Assembly (NCBI GenBank): GCA_003131585.1
Contig: PKVW01000021.1
Coordinates: forward strand, 55,354-119,353
Direction of reading: 5' to 3'
DNA: 64,000 bases
Origin: Acidobacteriaceae bacterium
GTDB taxonomy: Bacteria > Acidobacteriota > Terriglobia > Terriglobales > Acidobacteriaceae
The notes beneath the pieces were generated by a model, which did no database searches, was not told the origin of the DNA, and saw only the letters and a list, made by a program, of their open reading frames with translations. A program made the position numbers and the translations under genes. Below are positions 1 to 10,282 of this stretch, piece by piece (the first letter of the stretch is position 1; every line of letters starts with the position of its first letter).

Positions 1-154
1 GGCTAGAGCATAACCAATGTCACGGCCCTTTCAATTTTTCTCCGCTTTTTTGTTTCTGACCGTTCTGCAATATTCCTTGAAAGAGATTTGCGACAAACGT
101 TTATCCTCTGCTGGCAGACACCGACCCGTCCTTTTCGCGCGAATGGAGATCTTT

Positions 155-1378
155 ATGCCGCGCCTTCTTGTCGTCATCGCCCTTGCGCTTTGTCTCATAT
201 CCCTGCCCGCAATGTGCCAGCAGCCGAACGGCACCGCGCCGGGCCATTATATGTTTGCCTGGACGGGCGATGTAGCGAAAAACGGTAACGACTTTCTCGC
301 GGTGATCGACGCCGACCCAGCCTCCCCATCTTATGGTCGTCTCGTGACCACCGTCGCCACAGATCAGCCAACCAAACTGGTCCATCACACCGAATACATC
401 ATGCCTGCGAGTGGCATGCTCTTCGCCAACGATCACGATGCCGGCCGCACCTTCATTTTCGATGTGCGTGACCCGCTCCATCCCAGGATCGCGGCTTCGT
501 TCACGGACATGGCTGGCTACATGCATCCGCACTCCTACCTTCGGCTGCCCGATGGCCACGTTCTGGCCACCTTTCAGCACTCGCGCGACAGTATGAATCC
601 GGAGTCCCTGGGCAAGCATGGTGGCCTGGTCGAGATCGATGACACTGGCAAGGTGATTCGCTCGGCCAGCAGCGCCGATCCGGCATTTCCCGATGCGTTG
701 CTCACGCCTTATAGCCTGGTGGTTCTCCCCGAACTCGACCGCGTGGTTTCTACGAATTCCGCCATGGACGACGAAGATTTGTTCCGCGGACTCACCTACC
801 AGGTCTGGCGGCTTTCCGATCTTAAGCTGTTAAAGACCATGTACCTCGATGAAGGAGATAATCACTACGGCGAGATCAGTCCGGAAGAACCGCGGCTTGG
901 CCCCGACGGAGCCATTTATGTACAAACACTCGCCTGTGGCCTCGAGCGCATCACCGGTGTCAGTTCCGATGAACCTAAGTCGCAATTGGTCTATTCGTTT
1001 CCTGCCTCGTTCTGCGGCGTCCCTACCATTGTTGGCCATTATTTACTGCAGAGCGTTTCCTACCTTCACAGCGTGATCGTGCTGGATATTGCAAATGGAG
1101 CGAAGCCGGCGGAGGTCTCCAGACTTAAATTCGACGATCGCTATTATCCGCACTGGACCGGCTGGGACCCGAAAACGCATCGCATCGTGGTCACCAGCGG
1201 CGGCAGCGGCGATCCCCGGCTTTATCTGCTGAAGCTGGACTTGTCGAACGGGGCGGTCTCCATGGACAAGGCTTTCCGCGACGCCGACGGAAAGCCTGGC
1301 TTCAACTTCGCCGACCGAAATTGGCCGCATGGATGGAAGGGATCGGGCCAGCCCCACGGAGTTGTTTTCTCTCGCTGA
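155..1378 (+). CDS. Secreted selenium-binding protein (SBP56)-like beta-propeller protein
   Basis: ORF 17..1378 with internal ATG at 155 followed by a signal peptide (MPRLLVVIALALCLISLPAMC); SBP56-like text such as FLAVIDADPASPSYGRLV and PHGWKGSGQPHG. Confidence 0.6.
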   Translation: MPRLLVVIALALCLISLPAMCQQPNGTAPGHYMFAWTGDVAKNGNDFLAVIDADPASPSYGRLVTTVATDQPTKLVHHTEYIMPASGMLFANDHDAGRTFIFDVRDPLHPRIAASFTDMAGYMHPHSYLRLPDGHVLATFQHSRDSMNPESLGKHGGLVEIDDTGKVIRSASSADPAFPDALLTPYSLVVLPELDRVVSTNSAMDDEDLFRGLTYQVWRLSDLKLLKTMYLDEGDNHYGEISPEEPRLGPDGAIYVQTLACGLERITGVSSDEPKSQLVYSFPASFCGVPTIVGHYLLQSVSYLHSVIVLDIANGAKPAEVSRLKFDDRYYPHWTGWDPKTHRIVVTSGGSGDPRLYLLKLDLSNGAVSMDKAFRDADGKPGFNFADRNWPHGWKGSGQPHGVVFSR

Positions 1379-1534
1379 CCCCTCACGATGCGCGAACTCG
1401 CAACCTCCCGCGCTCGCCGCAAAATCGACTTACTTGCGGTCTCCCTTCCTGTGGCATAATCTCACGCGGTATTCGGTCAAAGAAATCGCACTGACGCGAA
1501 TGCCCAGAGGCAGAATCGCAATGGCCAAGGATCT

Positions 1535-1807
1535 CTACGCGGCGACTGCGCCGGCAATCATTTCATCGACGTAGCACCAGATCCATTCCTCTCCAGGCTC
1601 GACCGAGCGCATCACCGGATGGCTGCTCTGATGAAAATGTTTGGTGGCATGCTTATTCTTCGACGAGTCGCAGCAGCCCACGTGTCCGCATAACATGCAC
1701 ATCCGCAGGTGAACCCACGTGTCCCCGATTTTGACGCAGTCCTCACAAACGTGCTGGTCGGTGGTCGTGATCTTGATCTGATCCAGGTGCTTGCATTTCT
1801 TTGACAT
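1535..1807 (-). CDS. UBP-type zinc finger domain protein
   Basis: 90 aa; CKHLDQI..CEDC..W(V)HLRMCMLCGHVGCCDSSKNKHATKHFHQSSHPV matches the ZnF-UBP Cys/His pattern. Confidence 0.85.
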   Translation of the reverse strand: MSKKCKHLDQIKITTTDQHVCEDCVKIGDTWVHLRMCMLCGHVGCCDSSKNKHATKHFHQSSHPVMRSVEPGEEWIWCYVDEMIAGAVAA

Positions 1808-1843
1808 TTCCAGCTCCCGACAGTTTCGTTCAGCATTTGTCGA

Positions 1844-2758
1844 TCAGGCTCTTTCCAGTTCCTTCCGGTCCCATTGCCCGAGATTGGCGCCCGCCTCGTA
1901 CGTGCTGTGCAGGAAGCTGAGCAGCGCCTCCCGGGGTGAGGCGGCGCGGCGCACATCGTCGTACATCAGGAGAAACTCCTTCAGCTTCGGATGGTAGAAA
2001 GCCGCCGCTGGCCGCACCTTTTGTTCGGCGAACCCGGGAGGCTCAGGCGCTGCATAGGCATAGAACGCGGCGCCTTTGATGTCACCACCGCCCGGCCAGA
2101 ATCCCGCGCTGATCGCCTCATGCGAGTAGGCTTCGCGCGTAATGAGGTCGGCTCCCGCGCGTTCCGGAGCGCGCCGCCCGGAAAAGCGCGTCACCGCCAG
2201 GTCGAAGCTTCCCCAGAAGAAATGCACTGGACTGTCCTTGCCGATGAAGCCGGCGCGAAATTCCTTGAAGACGGTATCGCACGAGACCAATATCTGCCAG
2301 AAGCGGTGCGCGTATTCGGGATCATAGGAGGCGTGCTGCGTATCGCCCTCGAAGCGCACAGGGTTCGGCACTTCGCAAGGCATGGTCCAGATTTTCACTT
2401 CAATGCCCAGCGACTGCAAGGCAGACATGAATTCGGCGTAGAAGTCGGCGACCGATCGCGGCTTCAGCGCCAGAGTCTTCGACGAATCCCAGCCGGTCTC
2501 GATGGTCAGACTATGGTCGATAAAATCGAACTGAACCTCGAAAATCCCGTCACCATAAGGAATCGCGGAAGTGGTGAGCCCTCGCGCATTGACATACAGC
2601 GGAACTTCCCACCAGTGATTGACCCGCGGGCTTAGCGCCAGCCGCACCTTGCCCACAACCTGCGTCCACATGTGGAGTGTGGCGTAAGTGTCCTGCCATG
2701 CCTCGAGCCTCAATTCGGGCCAGGATTCCTGGTTCGAGCTGTAGGGATGCGCGGCCAT
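1844..2758 (-). CDS. DUF5996 family protein
   Basis: 304 aa; WPELRLEAWQDTYATLHMWTQVVGKVRLALSP..NHWWEVPLYV typical of DUF5996. Confidence 0.8.
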   Translation of the reverse strand: MAAHPYSSNQESWPELRLEAWQDTYATLHMWTQVVGKVRLALSPRVNHWWEVPLYVNARGLTTSAIPYGDGIFEVQFDFIDHSLTIETGWDSSKTLALKPRSVADFYAEFMSALQSLGIEVKIWTMPCEVPNPVRFEGDTQHASYDPEYAHRFWQILVSCDTVFKEFRAGFIGKDSPVHFFWGSFDLAVTRFSGRRAPERAGADLITREAYSHEAISAGFWPGGGDIKGAAFYAYAAPEPPGFAEQKVRPAAAFYHPKLKEFLLMYDDVRRAASPREALLSFLHSTYEAGANLGQWDRKELERA

Positions 2759-2820
2759 AGCGAAACCTCCCGCTTTCGACCTAAGTTTCTACAAGCTGTC
2801 TCATAAATCGTTTCGGGAAG

Positions 2821-2840
2821 GGCACGGCCTCAGCCGTGCC
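2821..2840. repeat. Short palindrome GGCACGGC-CTCA-GCCGTGCC
   Basis: Perfect 8-bp arms. Confidence 0.8.
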
Positions 2841-2975
2841 GCCCAGAGCCAATAAAGACGCGGGCTTTAGCCCTTGGGGCATTCGGCGGCTTACTCCTCC
2901 GGTTCATTGCCAGACGGTTTCTCGAAAAATGCGCAAATGGATTACCGCCCGGAAATGATAACACCGTTGCCTTCT

Positions 2976-3043
2976 GATTTTGGGTGGTGCAGGATTTTGG
3001 GTAGTACATGATTCTGGGTGGCGCAGGATTTCGGGTGGCGCAG
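2976..3043. repeat. Tandem repeat, 4 x 17 bp (GATTYTGGGTGGYGCAG)
   Basis: Units at 2976, 2993, 3010, 3027 with 1-4 mismatches each. Confidence 0.85.
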
Positions 3044-3098
3044 CGCTTCCAGCGCTGCGATAACTGCCCGCCAATCCTGCGGGCTTTTAGCCCCCGAG
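3027..3098 (-). repeat. Class I dispersed palindromic element, copy 1
   Basis: On minus strand: GGGGCTAAAAGCCC - spacer - ATCGCAGCGCTGGAAGCGCTGCGCCACCCGAAAT. Confidence 0.8.
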
Positions 3099-3112
3099 TA
3101 CTTACCGCCGCG

Positions 3113-4117
3113 TCACTTCTTCTTCGCCGGCAAATACTTCTTCTCAATCGACGCCACGACCACGTAGTTCGGGTCCACCATTTCATTCAAATGAATCTTC
3201 GCAACTTTCGACAGCAGCTCATAAGCGTCCAGTTCCGACAAGCCATAATCCTTGTGGATCCAATGCACAAGCTCGGTAAACGCGATTCGCAGCGCGTCGT
3301 CCAGCGGACGGTAGGCGCCCACGGTCATGATGGCATCGTCGTTCTCAAACTGCGGCCAGGCGATGGTGCGGCCCTTGATCACGCTCAACTGCACTCGCGC
3401 CTTCAGCGGAACTTCGATGGCGGTGCCGGCGATTTCTCCATCGCCCATGGCGGCGTGTCCGTCGCCGATGTAGAACAGTCCACCCTTCACGTTCACCGGA
3501 AAATAAACCGTGTTGCCCACGCTGGCTTCGGGCGAATCCATGTTGCCGCCGAATTCGGCGGGAACCACTGAGCTGCGCGCCTCGCCATTGGCGGGCGCGA
3601 CTCCGATGCAGCCGAAGAAAGGATGCATGGGAATCTTCACCGAGAAATCGGAATCGAGCGCCTTGAACGTGGCCGTGTTCGCCGCATGATCGATGGGATA
3701 GAACCAGATGCGCTCAGGCAGCGGCGCATGCAGCATCGGCGTGTAGTTGGTCTCATTGAGCGCGCCAAATCCCGGAGCGAACGCGCCCGCGCCGGTATCG
3801 CCGTCTACCTGCAGATCGAGAATCTTCGCTACGAGCGTGTCCCCCGGCTCCGCACCTTCGACGAAAAATGGCCCGGTCAGCGGATTGTCGCCCTTCGCCA
3901 TGCTGAGCGTGTCCCCCGGTTTCTTCAGCACGTTGCCAAAGCAATCGAGCGTGTTGGTGTCAAGAATGTCGCCCGACCTCAAATGCGCCACCGGTTCGGC
4001 CGTCGCGAACAAGTACTTCACATTGGCGTTAGTGGCGGCGTAGTGTACTGTATTTTGCGCAGATGCGGCTTGCGCGGCGACAATCAGCAGCAGGACTGCC
4101 GAGACACGAGCAATCAC
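3113..4117 (-). CDS. Secreted acetamidase/formamidase family protein
   Basis: 334 aa with signal peptide; SGDILDTNTLDCFGN..NPLTGPFFVEGAEPGDTLVAKI is a family signature. Confidence 0.85.
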   Translation of the reverse strand: MIARVSAVLLLIVAAQAASAQNTVHYAATNANVKYLFATAEPVAHLRSGDILDTNTLDCFGNVLKKPGDTLSMAKGDNPLTGPFFVEGAEPGDTLVAKILDLQVDGDTGAGAFAPGFGALNETNYTPMLHAPLPERIWFYPIDHAANTATFKALDSDFSVKIPMHPFFGCIGVAPANGEARSSVVPAEFGGNMDSPEASVGNTVYFPVNVKGGLFYIGDGHAAMGDGEIAGTAIEVPLKARVQLSVIKGRTIAWPQFENDDAIMTVGAYRPLDDALRIAFTELVHWIHKDYGLSELDAYELLSKVAKIHLNEMVDPNYVVVASIEKKYLPAKKK

Positions 4118-4288
4118 AGGGATCCTCCGGAGTATTCTTCATTTTACCTTGGTCATTCCGAATCGGGCTGAAAGCCCGCTCCGCGACTATCTTGGTTTTC
4201 CCACGCGGTGCGCGACTCGTCAACGCGCGACCCGCTTCTCTTCGCTACCTCGCGTTGTCTACTAAACATGAGACACACGCCATACACA

Positions 4289-4942
4289 CTAATCAGATAT
4301 GGAAAAACGCTGCGCGGTCTTCTTCTTGGCATAGAACGTCCGCGCTTTGGCGCGGTTGCCGCACTGCTGCATGCTGCACCAGCGGCGGTGGTGATTCTTG
4401 CTACTGTCGAGAAAGAGCCACTGGCAGGTGGGCGACGAACAGGCGCGCACCAGCGCCAGATCGCTCGAGCCGAGCAGATCCGCGGCCGCGCGGGCGATCG
4501 GCCACAGCATCGCGGGCAACGAAGACTTTAGGTCTTCGAAGCGCCACTCGCAACGTCCCTCGCGTTGCGCCAGCCGCGAATGCAGCGCCGCGTCGTGGAT
4601 ATTCGCATTGAGTCTGTCCATCGCCAGTTGCGGCGCGGTTTTCTGATTCATCACAGCCGAAAAGATGGCGTAGAGGGCCTCGCGCAAATTGATGGCGCGG
4701 CGCATCGCCTCCGCGGCCTCATCGGGCATAAGGTGAACGCGCTCGAAGAAGTAATCAAGCTGCTCCGCGGTAAGGATGCCCGTGTCTTCGCCGAAGCGCG
4801 CCAGTTCGTAATAGGACGTCAGCAACTCCTTTGGTTTGGCGCTGGGACGATTGTCGAGCGTGTTGATAAAATCAAGGCAGACGTTTCCTCCGACTAGCTC
4901 GAATTTCGGTGGCCGTCGTCTCCCGGGTTTGGTTTCTGTCAT
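4289..4942 (-). CDS. CGNR zinc finger / ABATE domain protein
   Basis: 217 aa; N-terminal GGNVCLDFINTLDNR, C-terminal CSSPTCQWLFLDSSKNHHRRWCSMQQCGNRAKARTFYAKKK. Confidence 0.9.
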   Translation of the reverse strand: MTETKPGRRRPPKFELVGGNVCLDFINTLDNRPSAKPKELLTSYYELARFGEDTGILTAEQLDYFFERVHLMPDEAAEAMRRAINLREALYAIFSAVMNQKTAPQLAMDRLNANIHDAALHSRLAQREGRCEWRFEDLKSSLPAMLWPIARAAADLLGSSDLALVRACSSPTCQWLFLDSSKNHHRRWCSMQQCGNRAKARTFYAKKKTAQRFSISD

Positions 4943-5072
4943 GGAATCAGACCGATCAAGTCTCCGATGTTAGCGCGCGTGCGCCTGCACCATGACCGGT
5001 GCAATCGTCTCCAAGTCGTCTAACCACTAAAAGCAATTTGACCAGTTATACGAAGTCCATTATTATTCTCTA

Positions 5073-5100
5073 TAACCTGTGAATACAGTTTTACAGGTTA
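5073..5100. promoter_or_regulatory. Inverted repeat (candidate operator) in the divergent CGNR/EamA intergenic region
   Basis: TAACCTGT-N12-ACAGGTTA, perfect 8-bp arms. Confidence 0.5.
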
Positions 5101-5201
5101 ACACGCCGAGATGGTTTTTTCCACTGTTTCGGCGATCCATCATCTCGGATTCTGGACCCGACTCGCGAAGGCAAGATAATACTTAGTTAGGAGGTAGAAC
5201 C

Positions 5202-6192
5202 GTGATCGTCGCTGAGCCACGCAAAGCCGCGAGCGCGCATGATCGAAGTCACGCCATCAAGCTGGCGCTGGCCTTCGTAGCAATCTACGTCATATGGGGA
5301 TCGACCTACCTCGCGATCCGCTATACGGTGGAAACGATTCCGCCGCTGGTGGCGGCGGGGATCCGGCACTCGATTGCGGGCGGGATCATGCTCACATGGG
5401 CCTGGTGGCGCGGATTTCGTCCGACGCGGCAGCAATGGATGGCGGGATTTGGGTTGGGCGCGCTCTTCTTTTTAATCGGGCATGGGACGCTGCACTGGGC
5501 GGAGCAGTACGTGGCATCGGGGCTGGCGGCGCTGCTGATCGCGACCGAGCCGATGTTCATTCTGGTGCTGGGCTGGATGATGGGGCAGCGGAAGATCAGC
5601 CGAATAAGCGCTCTGGGCCTGGGTTTAGGCGTGGCGGGCGTGGCCATGCTGACGGGAGCGGAACTTACTGTAAAAGGTTCGAGCCTGTGGGGATTGCTGG
5701 CGGTGCTTCTGGGTTCTTTGTCGTGGTCGTTTGGCGTGGTGATTTCGCCGAAGCTCAAGCTGCCCACTGACGCGTTGGGACGAACGGCGCTGCCGACGAT
5801 CTTGCGGTGCGCTGATGCTGCTGGTTGCCGCGGGCGTTATGGGCGAGTTCCAGCAGACGCACTGGTCGAGCATCTCGCTGCGGTCTGTGTTTGGGCTGGG
5901 ATATCTGATCACGTTTGGGTCGGTGGTGGCGTTCACGGCTTACATGTGGCTGCTGCAGCACTGTCCGCCGGCGCTGGTGGCGACGCATACCTATGCGAAT
6001 CCCGTGGTGGCGGTGATTCTGGGATGGCTGTTGGCGCGCGAGCCGTTGACGATGCGTATTGTGCTGGCGTCTGTGGCAATTCTGGGAGCGATTGTGCTGA
6101 TCCGGCGGGGCGAACAAGCCATGCTGGCCACGGATCCGCAGGCCGCGGCTAGGTTTGAGGAAGATGACGCCGCGGGCGTAAGGAGCGCGTAA
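5202..6192 (+). pseudogene. EamA (YedA-like) permease with a frameshift near 5800
   Basis: N-terminal half in frame of ORF 5202..6152 (VIWGSTYLAIRYTVETIPP); C-terminal half in frame of ORF 5815..6192 (GYLITFGSVVAFTAYMWLLQHCPPALVATHTYANPVVAVILGW). Confidence 0.75.
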
Positions 6193-6257
6193 TGAGCCGC
6201 CACGTCTGGCCTGGGACGACGACGGCGGCGCACCCGCGCGGCATCTCTACTTACTTG

Positions 6258-6626
6258 CTACGAATAGGGTGCGGCGCGCCGATTCTGAATGCGATGCTGC
6301 CGCATCTCATTCTGCTGATGAGTGCGGATTCGCAGAGCGGACCGCGGCTTGCCCGTGCAAAGCAGAACGAAGCCCGACTCCCGATCTTGAGGATAGTAAT
6401 CCACTGAGTCTGACTGATCCACATTGCCGGGACCGTCGAGACGGCCGGCACATGTCAGACATCGTCCCTGATGGCACAGTGCGGGCAGCACGATGCCGGC
6501 TTTGAACGCGGCATCCCAAATGTGCTCTTCGCGGCCGACCAGGATGGAGCGCTCATCGTCATTATCGGGTAACACCAGGACGACCTGAAAGGCGGTTGGG
6601 TCAGGCTTCATACGTTTTCCCAGCAA
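6258..6626 (-). CDS. 2Fe-2S ferredoxin family protein
   Basis: 122 aa; Cys motif LCHQGRCLTCAGRL..LLC. Confidence 0.8.
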   Translation of the reverse strand: MLGKRMKPDPTAFQVVLVLPDNDDERSILVGREEHIWDAAFKAGIVLPALCHQGRCLTCAGRLDGPGNVDQSDSVDYYPQDRESGFVLLCTGKPRSALRIRTHQQNEMRQHRIQNRRAAPYS

Positions 6627-6636
6627 GTCTTTTTTC

Positions 6637-6668
6637 CCGAGTCCTGCCTGGCGCTTGGGCGCCAGGCA
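6637..6668. repeat. Long perfect inverted repeat (hairpin) between two minus-strand genes
   Basis: CCTGCCTGGCGC-TTGG-GCGCCAGGCAGG, 12-bp arms. Confidence 0.8.
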
Positions 6669-6686
6669 GGGACTTGGGAGTGGCGA

Positions 6687-7307
6687 TCAGGGATTGTAGA
6701 AGGCTGCGTTCTTGCTGTAGGGAGCGTGTCCGGGCTCGCCGCGCCGGAAATGTCCGGACGGAATCGACTTGCCATCGCGTTCATGGGCCAGCAGTTCGAT
6801 GAACCAGGCTTCGTGCTCGATCTCCTCGTTAAGAATGCGGGAAGCCATGTCGTAGGTGCGAGGATCTTTGCCGAAAGTCATGTCGCAAATGGCGATCCAG
6901 CTGCGAATTGCGCAACGCTCCGATTCCAGCAGCAGAGTAAGGATATTCACCGCCGTGGGAGGGTCGGGCAACTTGGCTGCCGCACAACCGGCTAAGTCAT
7001 GAAAGGCCTTGAGATCGTTCGGCAGTTCGCCGCCGAGCTCATAAATTCGGGGCACAATCAGTTCCCAATGAGCGCGGTCTTCTAACCTTGCGTCCTCGCA
7101 GATCTCTTTATAGTCTTCGTGGCCGGCAAGGTGCATACGCAGGATCGTGTAGTAGTAATAGGTGCTGGCGAATTCCGCGGCTGCGTTCGCGATCAACATC
7201 GTGATTAACTTGCCGACGTCGACGCCACGGGCGGCAATCACTTCGACGCCCACGCGTTGCGTGACGTCGCCGTACTTTACGACTGGTGTTTTCTGTTTTT
7301 CCGGCAT
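6687..7307 (-). CDS. Ferritin-like / Dps-type protein
   Basis: 206 aa; ferritin-like helices with repeated [49 protein letters not shown] and [13 protein letters not shown]. Confidence 0.75.
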   Translation of the reverse strand: MPEKQKTPVVKYGDVTQRVGVEVIAARGVDVGKLITMLIANAAAEFASTYYYYTILRMHLAGHEDYKEICEDARLEDRAHWELIVPRIYELGGELPNDLKAFHDLAGCAAAKLPDPPTAVNILTLLLESERCAIRSWIAICDMTFGKDPRTYDMASRILNEEIEHEAWFIELLAHERDGKSIPSGHFRRGEPGHAPYSKNAAFYNP

Positions 7308-7398
7308 GCGGATCTCCTTATCGTTTGAGTGTATCGTAACCGATAATAACGTGCAGGTCTGGCAGAGTCTTCTTTGGCGAGGGCCGACACGAACTGGC

Positions 7399-7560
7399 TA
7401 GCGGGGCAGGTCGCGTTTGCGGAGGTAGTCGATGAACATTTGCTCGACCGGCTTGTCGTAGGCCCATGAGGGCGCGGCGGGCGGTGTGTCCGCTGACGAA
7501 GTGGCAAACTTCTTCGGCGAGGCCGTGCCGGAGAGGCCATTCGTTGACTAGCCCATGCCG
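7399..7560 (-). pseudogene. Degenerate 3' remnant of phoU (copy A)
   Basis: Minus strand reads GLAEEVCHFVSGHTARRALM, then after a frameshift YDKPVEQMFIDYLRKRDLPR*. Confidence 0.7.
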
Positions 7561-7602
7561 CGTCCGTAAGATGAAGCGACCTGAAAACTATTCATCTCCC
7601 GC

Positions 7603-9996
7603 ATGATCGACGAGACCATCTCGCACTACCGCATTGTCGAGAAGTTGGGCGGCGGTGGGATGGGGGTTGTCTACAAGGCACAAGACGCTCGCCTTCATCG
7701 TTTTGTGGCACTAAAATTCCTGCCCGAAGATGTTGCCCGTGATGCCCAGTCGCTGGCCCGCTTTCAGCGCGAGGCGCAGGCAGCGTCCGCACTGAATCAT
7801 CCCAATATCTGCATTATCTATGACATCGGGGAGCAGGACGGTAAGGCGTTCATCGCCATGGAGTATCTGGAAGGCGAAACACTGAAGCATCGCATTGCCG
7901 GGAAGCCGATGGAGAGCGAGACGGTGCTGGCGCTCGGCATCGAGATGGCCGACGCTCTGAATGCGGCGCACGCTAAGGGCGTGATCCATCGCGACATCAA
8001 GCCTGCCAACATTTTTGTGACGGCACAGGGGCATGCCAAGATTCTCGACTTCGGACTGGCCAAGCTTTCCTCCGCCGGCGCGCGAATTCCTGAAGGTGCG
8101 GTGATGATGGAAGCTACGGTCGAGGTGGGCCCCTCGGAACTGACCAGCCCGGGCACGGCGCTGGGGACGGTCGCCTATATGTCGCCGGAGCAGGTGCGGG
8201 GAAAACAATTGGACGCTCGCACAGACCTGTTTTCCTTTGGCGTGGTGCTTTATGAAATGGCGACGGGCACACTGCCCTTTCGCGGCGATACTTCGGGAGT
8301 GGTCTTTGAGTCCATCCTGAACCGGGCGCCGGCATCGCTGGCGCGCCTCAACCCGGAAGTGCACCCAGAGCTGGAACGGATCATTGACAAAGCGCTGGAA
8401 AAAGATAAGGACACCCGTTATCAACACGCCTCCGACCTGCTGGCCGACCTCAAGCGTCTGAAGAGGCAAAGCGAATCGACCAGAATCGCGGTGCAGATAG
8501 CGCCCGAGGCGAAGCGCAACAGGGCCTGGATTTGGATTGCCGCGGGCGTTGCACTCATCGCGCTGGTGGCTGCTTTCGCGGGGTACCTGCGATCCGGTAG
8601 GGCAGCGCAGATTGATTCGATTGCCGTTCTGCCTTTTGCTAACGTCAGCGGGGATGCCAGCGTTGACTACCTGAGCGACGGCATCACGGAGTCCCTGATT
8701 GCCAGCCTTACCCACGTTCCCGACCTGAAGGTGAAGTCACGCAACTCGGTCTTCCGCTACAAAGGAAAGGATGTAGACGCGCAGAAGGCCGGCAGCGAGC
8801 TGGGCGTGTCGGCCCTGGTCAGCGGGCGCGTAACGCCGCACGGCGACAACGTGGAAGTCAGCGCTGAACTGACCGACGTCCGGGATAATACGGAACTTTG
8901 GGGGCAGCATTACAGCGGCAAGAGCACGCAGATCATCGTGCTGGAGCAGCAGATTGCCGGCGATCTGGCGGCGAAGTTGCGCTCCGGTATAAGCACCTCC
9001 GAGAAACACCTAGTCACCAAACAGGGCACGCAAAATCCTGAGGCCTATGAGCTGTATTTGAAGGGACGCTACGCCTGGAATAAAAGAACGGCTGCGGATC
9101 TGGAGACAGCAATTTCTTATTTCAATCAGGCCCTTGCCAAAGATCCCGGCTACGCTTTGGCGTATTCGGGTCTGGCCGATGTTTATACGGTGTATCCGGT
9201 CTATGGCGGCAAACCGAGCGAGGTTGTTCCCAAGTCGAATGCTGCCGCGCGCAAGGCGCTGGAACTGGATCCGACTCTGGCTCATCCCCATGCGGTTCTG
9301 GGGAGCAACTACATGGAGTACGACTGGGATTTTCCCGGGGGAGAGGCCGAGTACAAGAAAGCCATGCAACTTGACCCCAATGACGCCACGGCCCACCAAT
9401 GGTATGGGGAGGATATGGAATGGATTGGCGGCCGAGAGCAGGAAGCAGTAGCCGAGCTCAATCGCGCCCACCAGCTTGATCCGCTGTCACCGATTATCAC
9501 CCAGACCATGGGAATAGTTCAATTCACGGCACGAAGGTACGACCAGGCTATCGCCACCTGCCGAAAATTGGCCACAGAGAACCCGACGTTTGCCCAAGCC
9601 CACTTTTGTTTAGCCCGCGCCTATTGGGGGAAAGGCATGTACCCACAGGTAGTGGAGGAATTCAAGCTCTTCGGTCAGTTGGATGGGAACCCGAAGGAGG
9701 CTGAGTTTGCCTCCGCTCTGGAACAAGGCTTTCATGCAGGAGGCTGGAAGGGCGCGCTCACCAAAGGCATTGAAATCCGGCAGGCACAGCGGAAGGGCAG
9801 CTACCGGTCTGCATACGACATTGCGGACCTTTACGCTGCATTGGGAGAAAAAGAGGAAGTCTTCCGGTGGCTCAATACCGCTTACGAAGAGCGCGATTGG
9901 CACATGGAGGGCTTGAGAACCGACTTCCGGCTCGATTCCATGCATTCCGACCCGCGCTTCGCCGAACTCGTACGTAAAGTTGGGCTGCCGCAATAG
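7603..9996 (+). CDS. Serine/threonine protein kinase with FlgO-like domain and TPR repeats
   Basis: 797 aa; kinase motifs [32 protein letters not shown] near residue 310; [23 protein letters not shown]-terminal TPRs. Confidence 0.95.
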   Translation: MIDETISHYRIVEKLGGGGMGVVYKAQDARLHRFVALKFLPEDVARDAQSLARFQREAQAASALNHPNICIIYDIGEQDGKAFIAMEYLEGETLKHRIAGKPMESETVLALGIEMADALNAAHAKGVIHRDIKPANIFVTAQGHAKILDFGLAKLSSAGARIPEGAVMMEATVEVGPSELTSPGTALGTVAYMSPEQVRGKQLDARTDLFSFGVVLYEMATGTLPFRGDTSGVVFESILNRAPASLARLNPEVHPELERIIDKALEKDKDTRYQHASDLLADLKRLKRQSESTRIAVQIAPEAKRNRAWIWIAAGVALIALVAAFAGYLRSGRAAQIDSIAVLPFANVSGDASVDYLSDGITESLIASLTHVPDLKVKSRNSVFRYKGKDVDAQKAGSELGVSALVSGRVTPHGDNVEVSAELTDVRDNTELWGQHYSGKSTQIIVLEQQIAGDLAAKLRSGISTSEKHLVTKQGTQNPEAYELYLKGRYAWNKRTAADLETAISYFNQALAKDPGYALAYSGLADVYTVYPVYGGKPSEVVPKSNAAARKALELDPTLAHPHAVLGSNYMEYDWDFPGGEAEYKKAMQLDPNDATAHQWYGEDMEWIGGREQEAVAELNRAHQLDPLSPIITQTMGIVQFTARRYDQAIATCRKLATENPTFAQAHFCLARAYWGKGMYPQVVEEFKLFGQLDGNPKEAEFASALEQGFHAGGWKGALTKGIEIRQAQRKGSYRSAYDIADLYAALGEKEEVFRWLNTAYEERDWHMEGLRTDFRLDSMHSDPRFAELVRKVGLPQ

Positions 9997-10282
9997 TGAC
10001 GGTAGCTGTACTTTTTACTTTTTACCGGAATCCCACATTCGCACCCATGATTGCATAGACCAAGCGATTGGCGTCTACAGGCAGGTCTACTAATTCTTGC
10101 CAACGATTCTGGGCGGTTAACGGGCAATCCGGAAGGTAGCCGCTTGAGGGGCTTTGCCGCGGCTAGGACTGGGGCCGACACGGTCAGAGGTGGGTTAGAC
10201 ATCAACGGATTGGTCGTGACGGACGAAGGCGGACCAGAGTGTTCCGCACCACGCGAGCATTCTTTCCAAACAACTTATTGCC

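Noticed and set aside
3113-4117. Acetamidase/formamidase as the missing kynurenine formamidase
   Set aside because: Belongs to the FmdA/AmdA-type family with a signal peptide and is ~35 kb away; not KynB-like.
6637-6668. Hairpin as an intrinsic terminator for the ferritin-like gene
   Set aside because: On the minus strand the downstream side is A-rich (GGGAAAAAAG), not a U-tract, so kept only as an inverted repeat.
7277-7540. 87-aa ORF as a real gene
   Set aside because: Arg/Ser/Pro-rich reading of the degenerate phoU remnant A in the wrong frame.
7711-8715. 334-aa minus-strand ORF
   Set aside because: Antisense to the Ser/Thr kinase CDS, no family signature.
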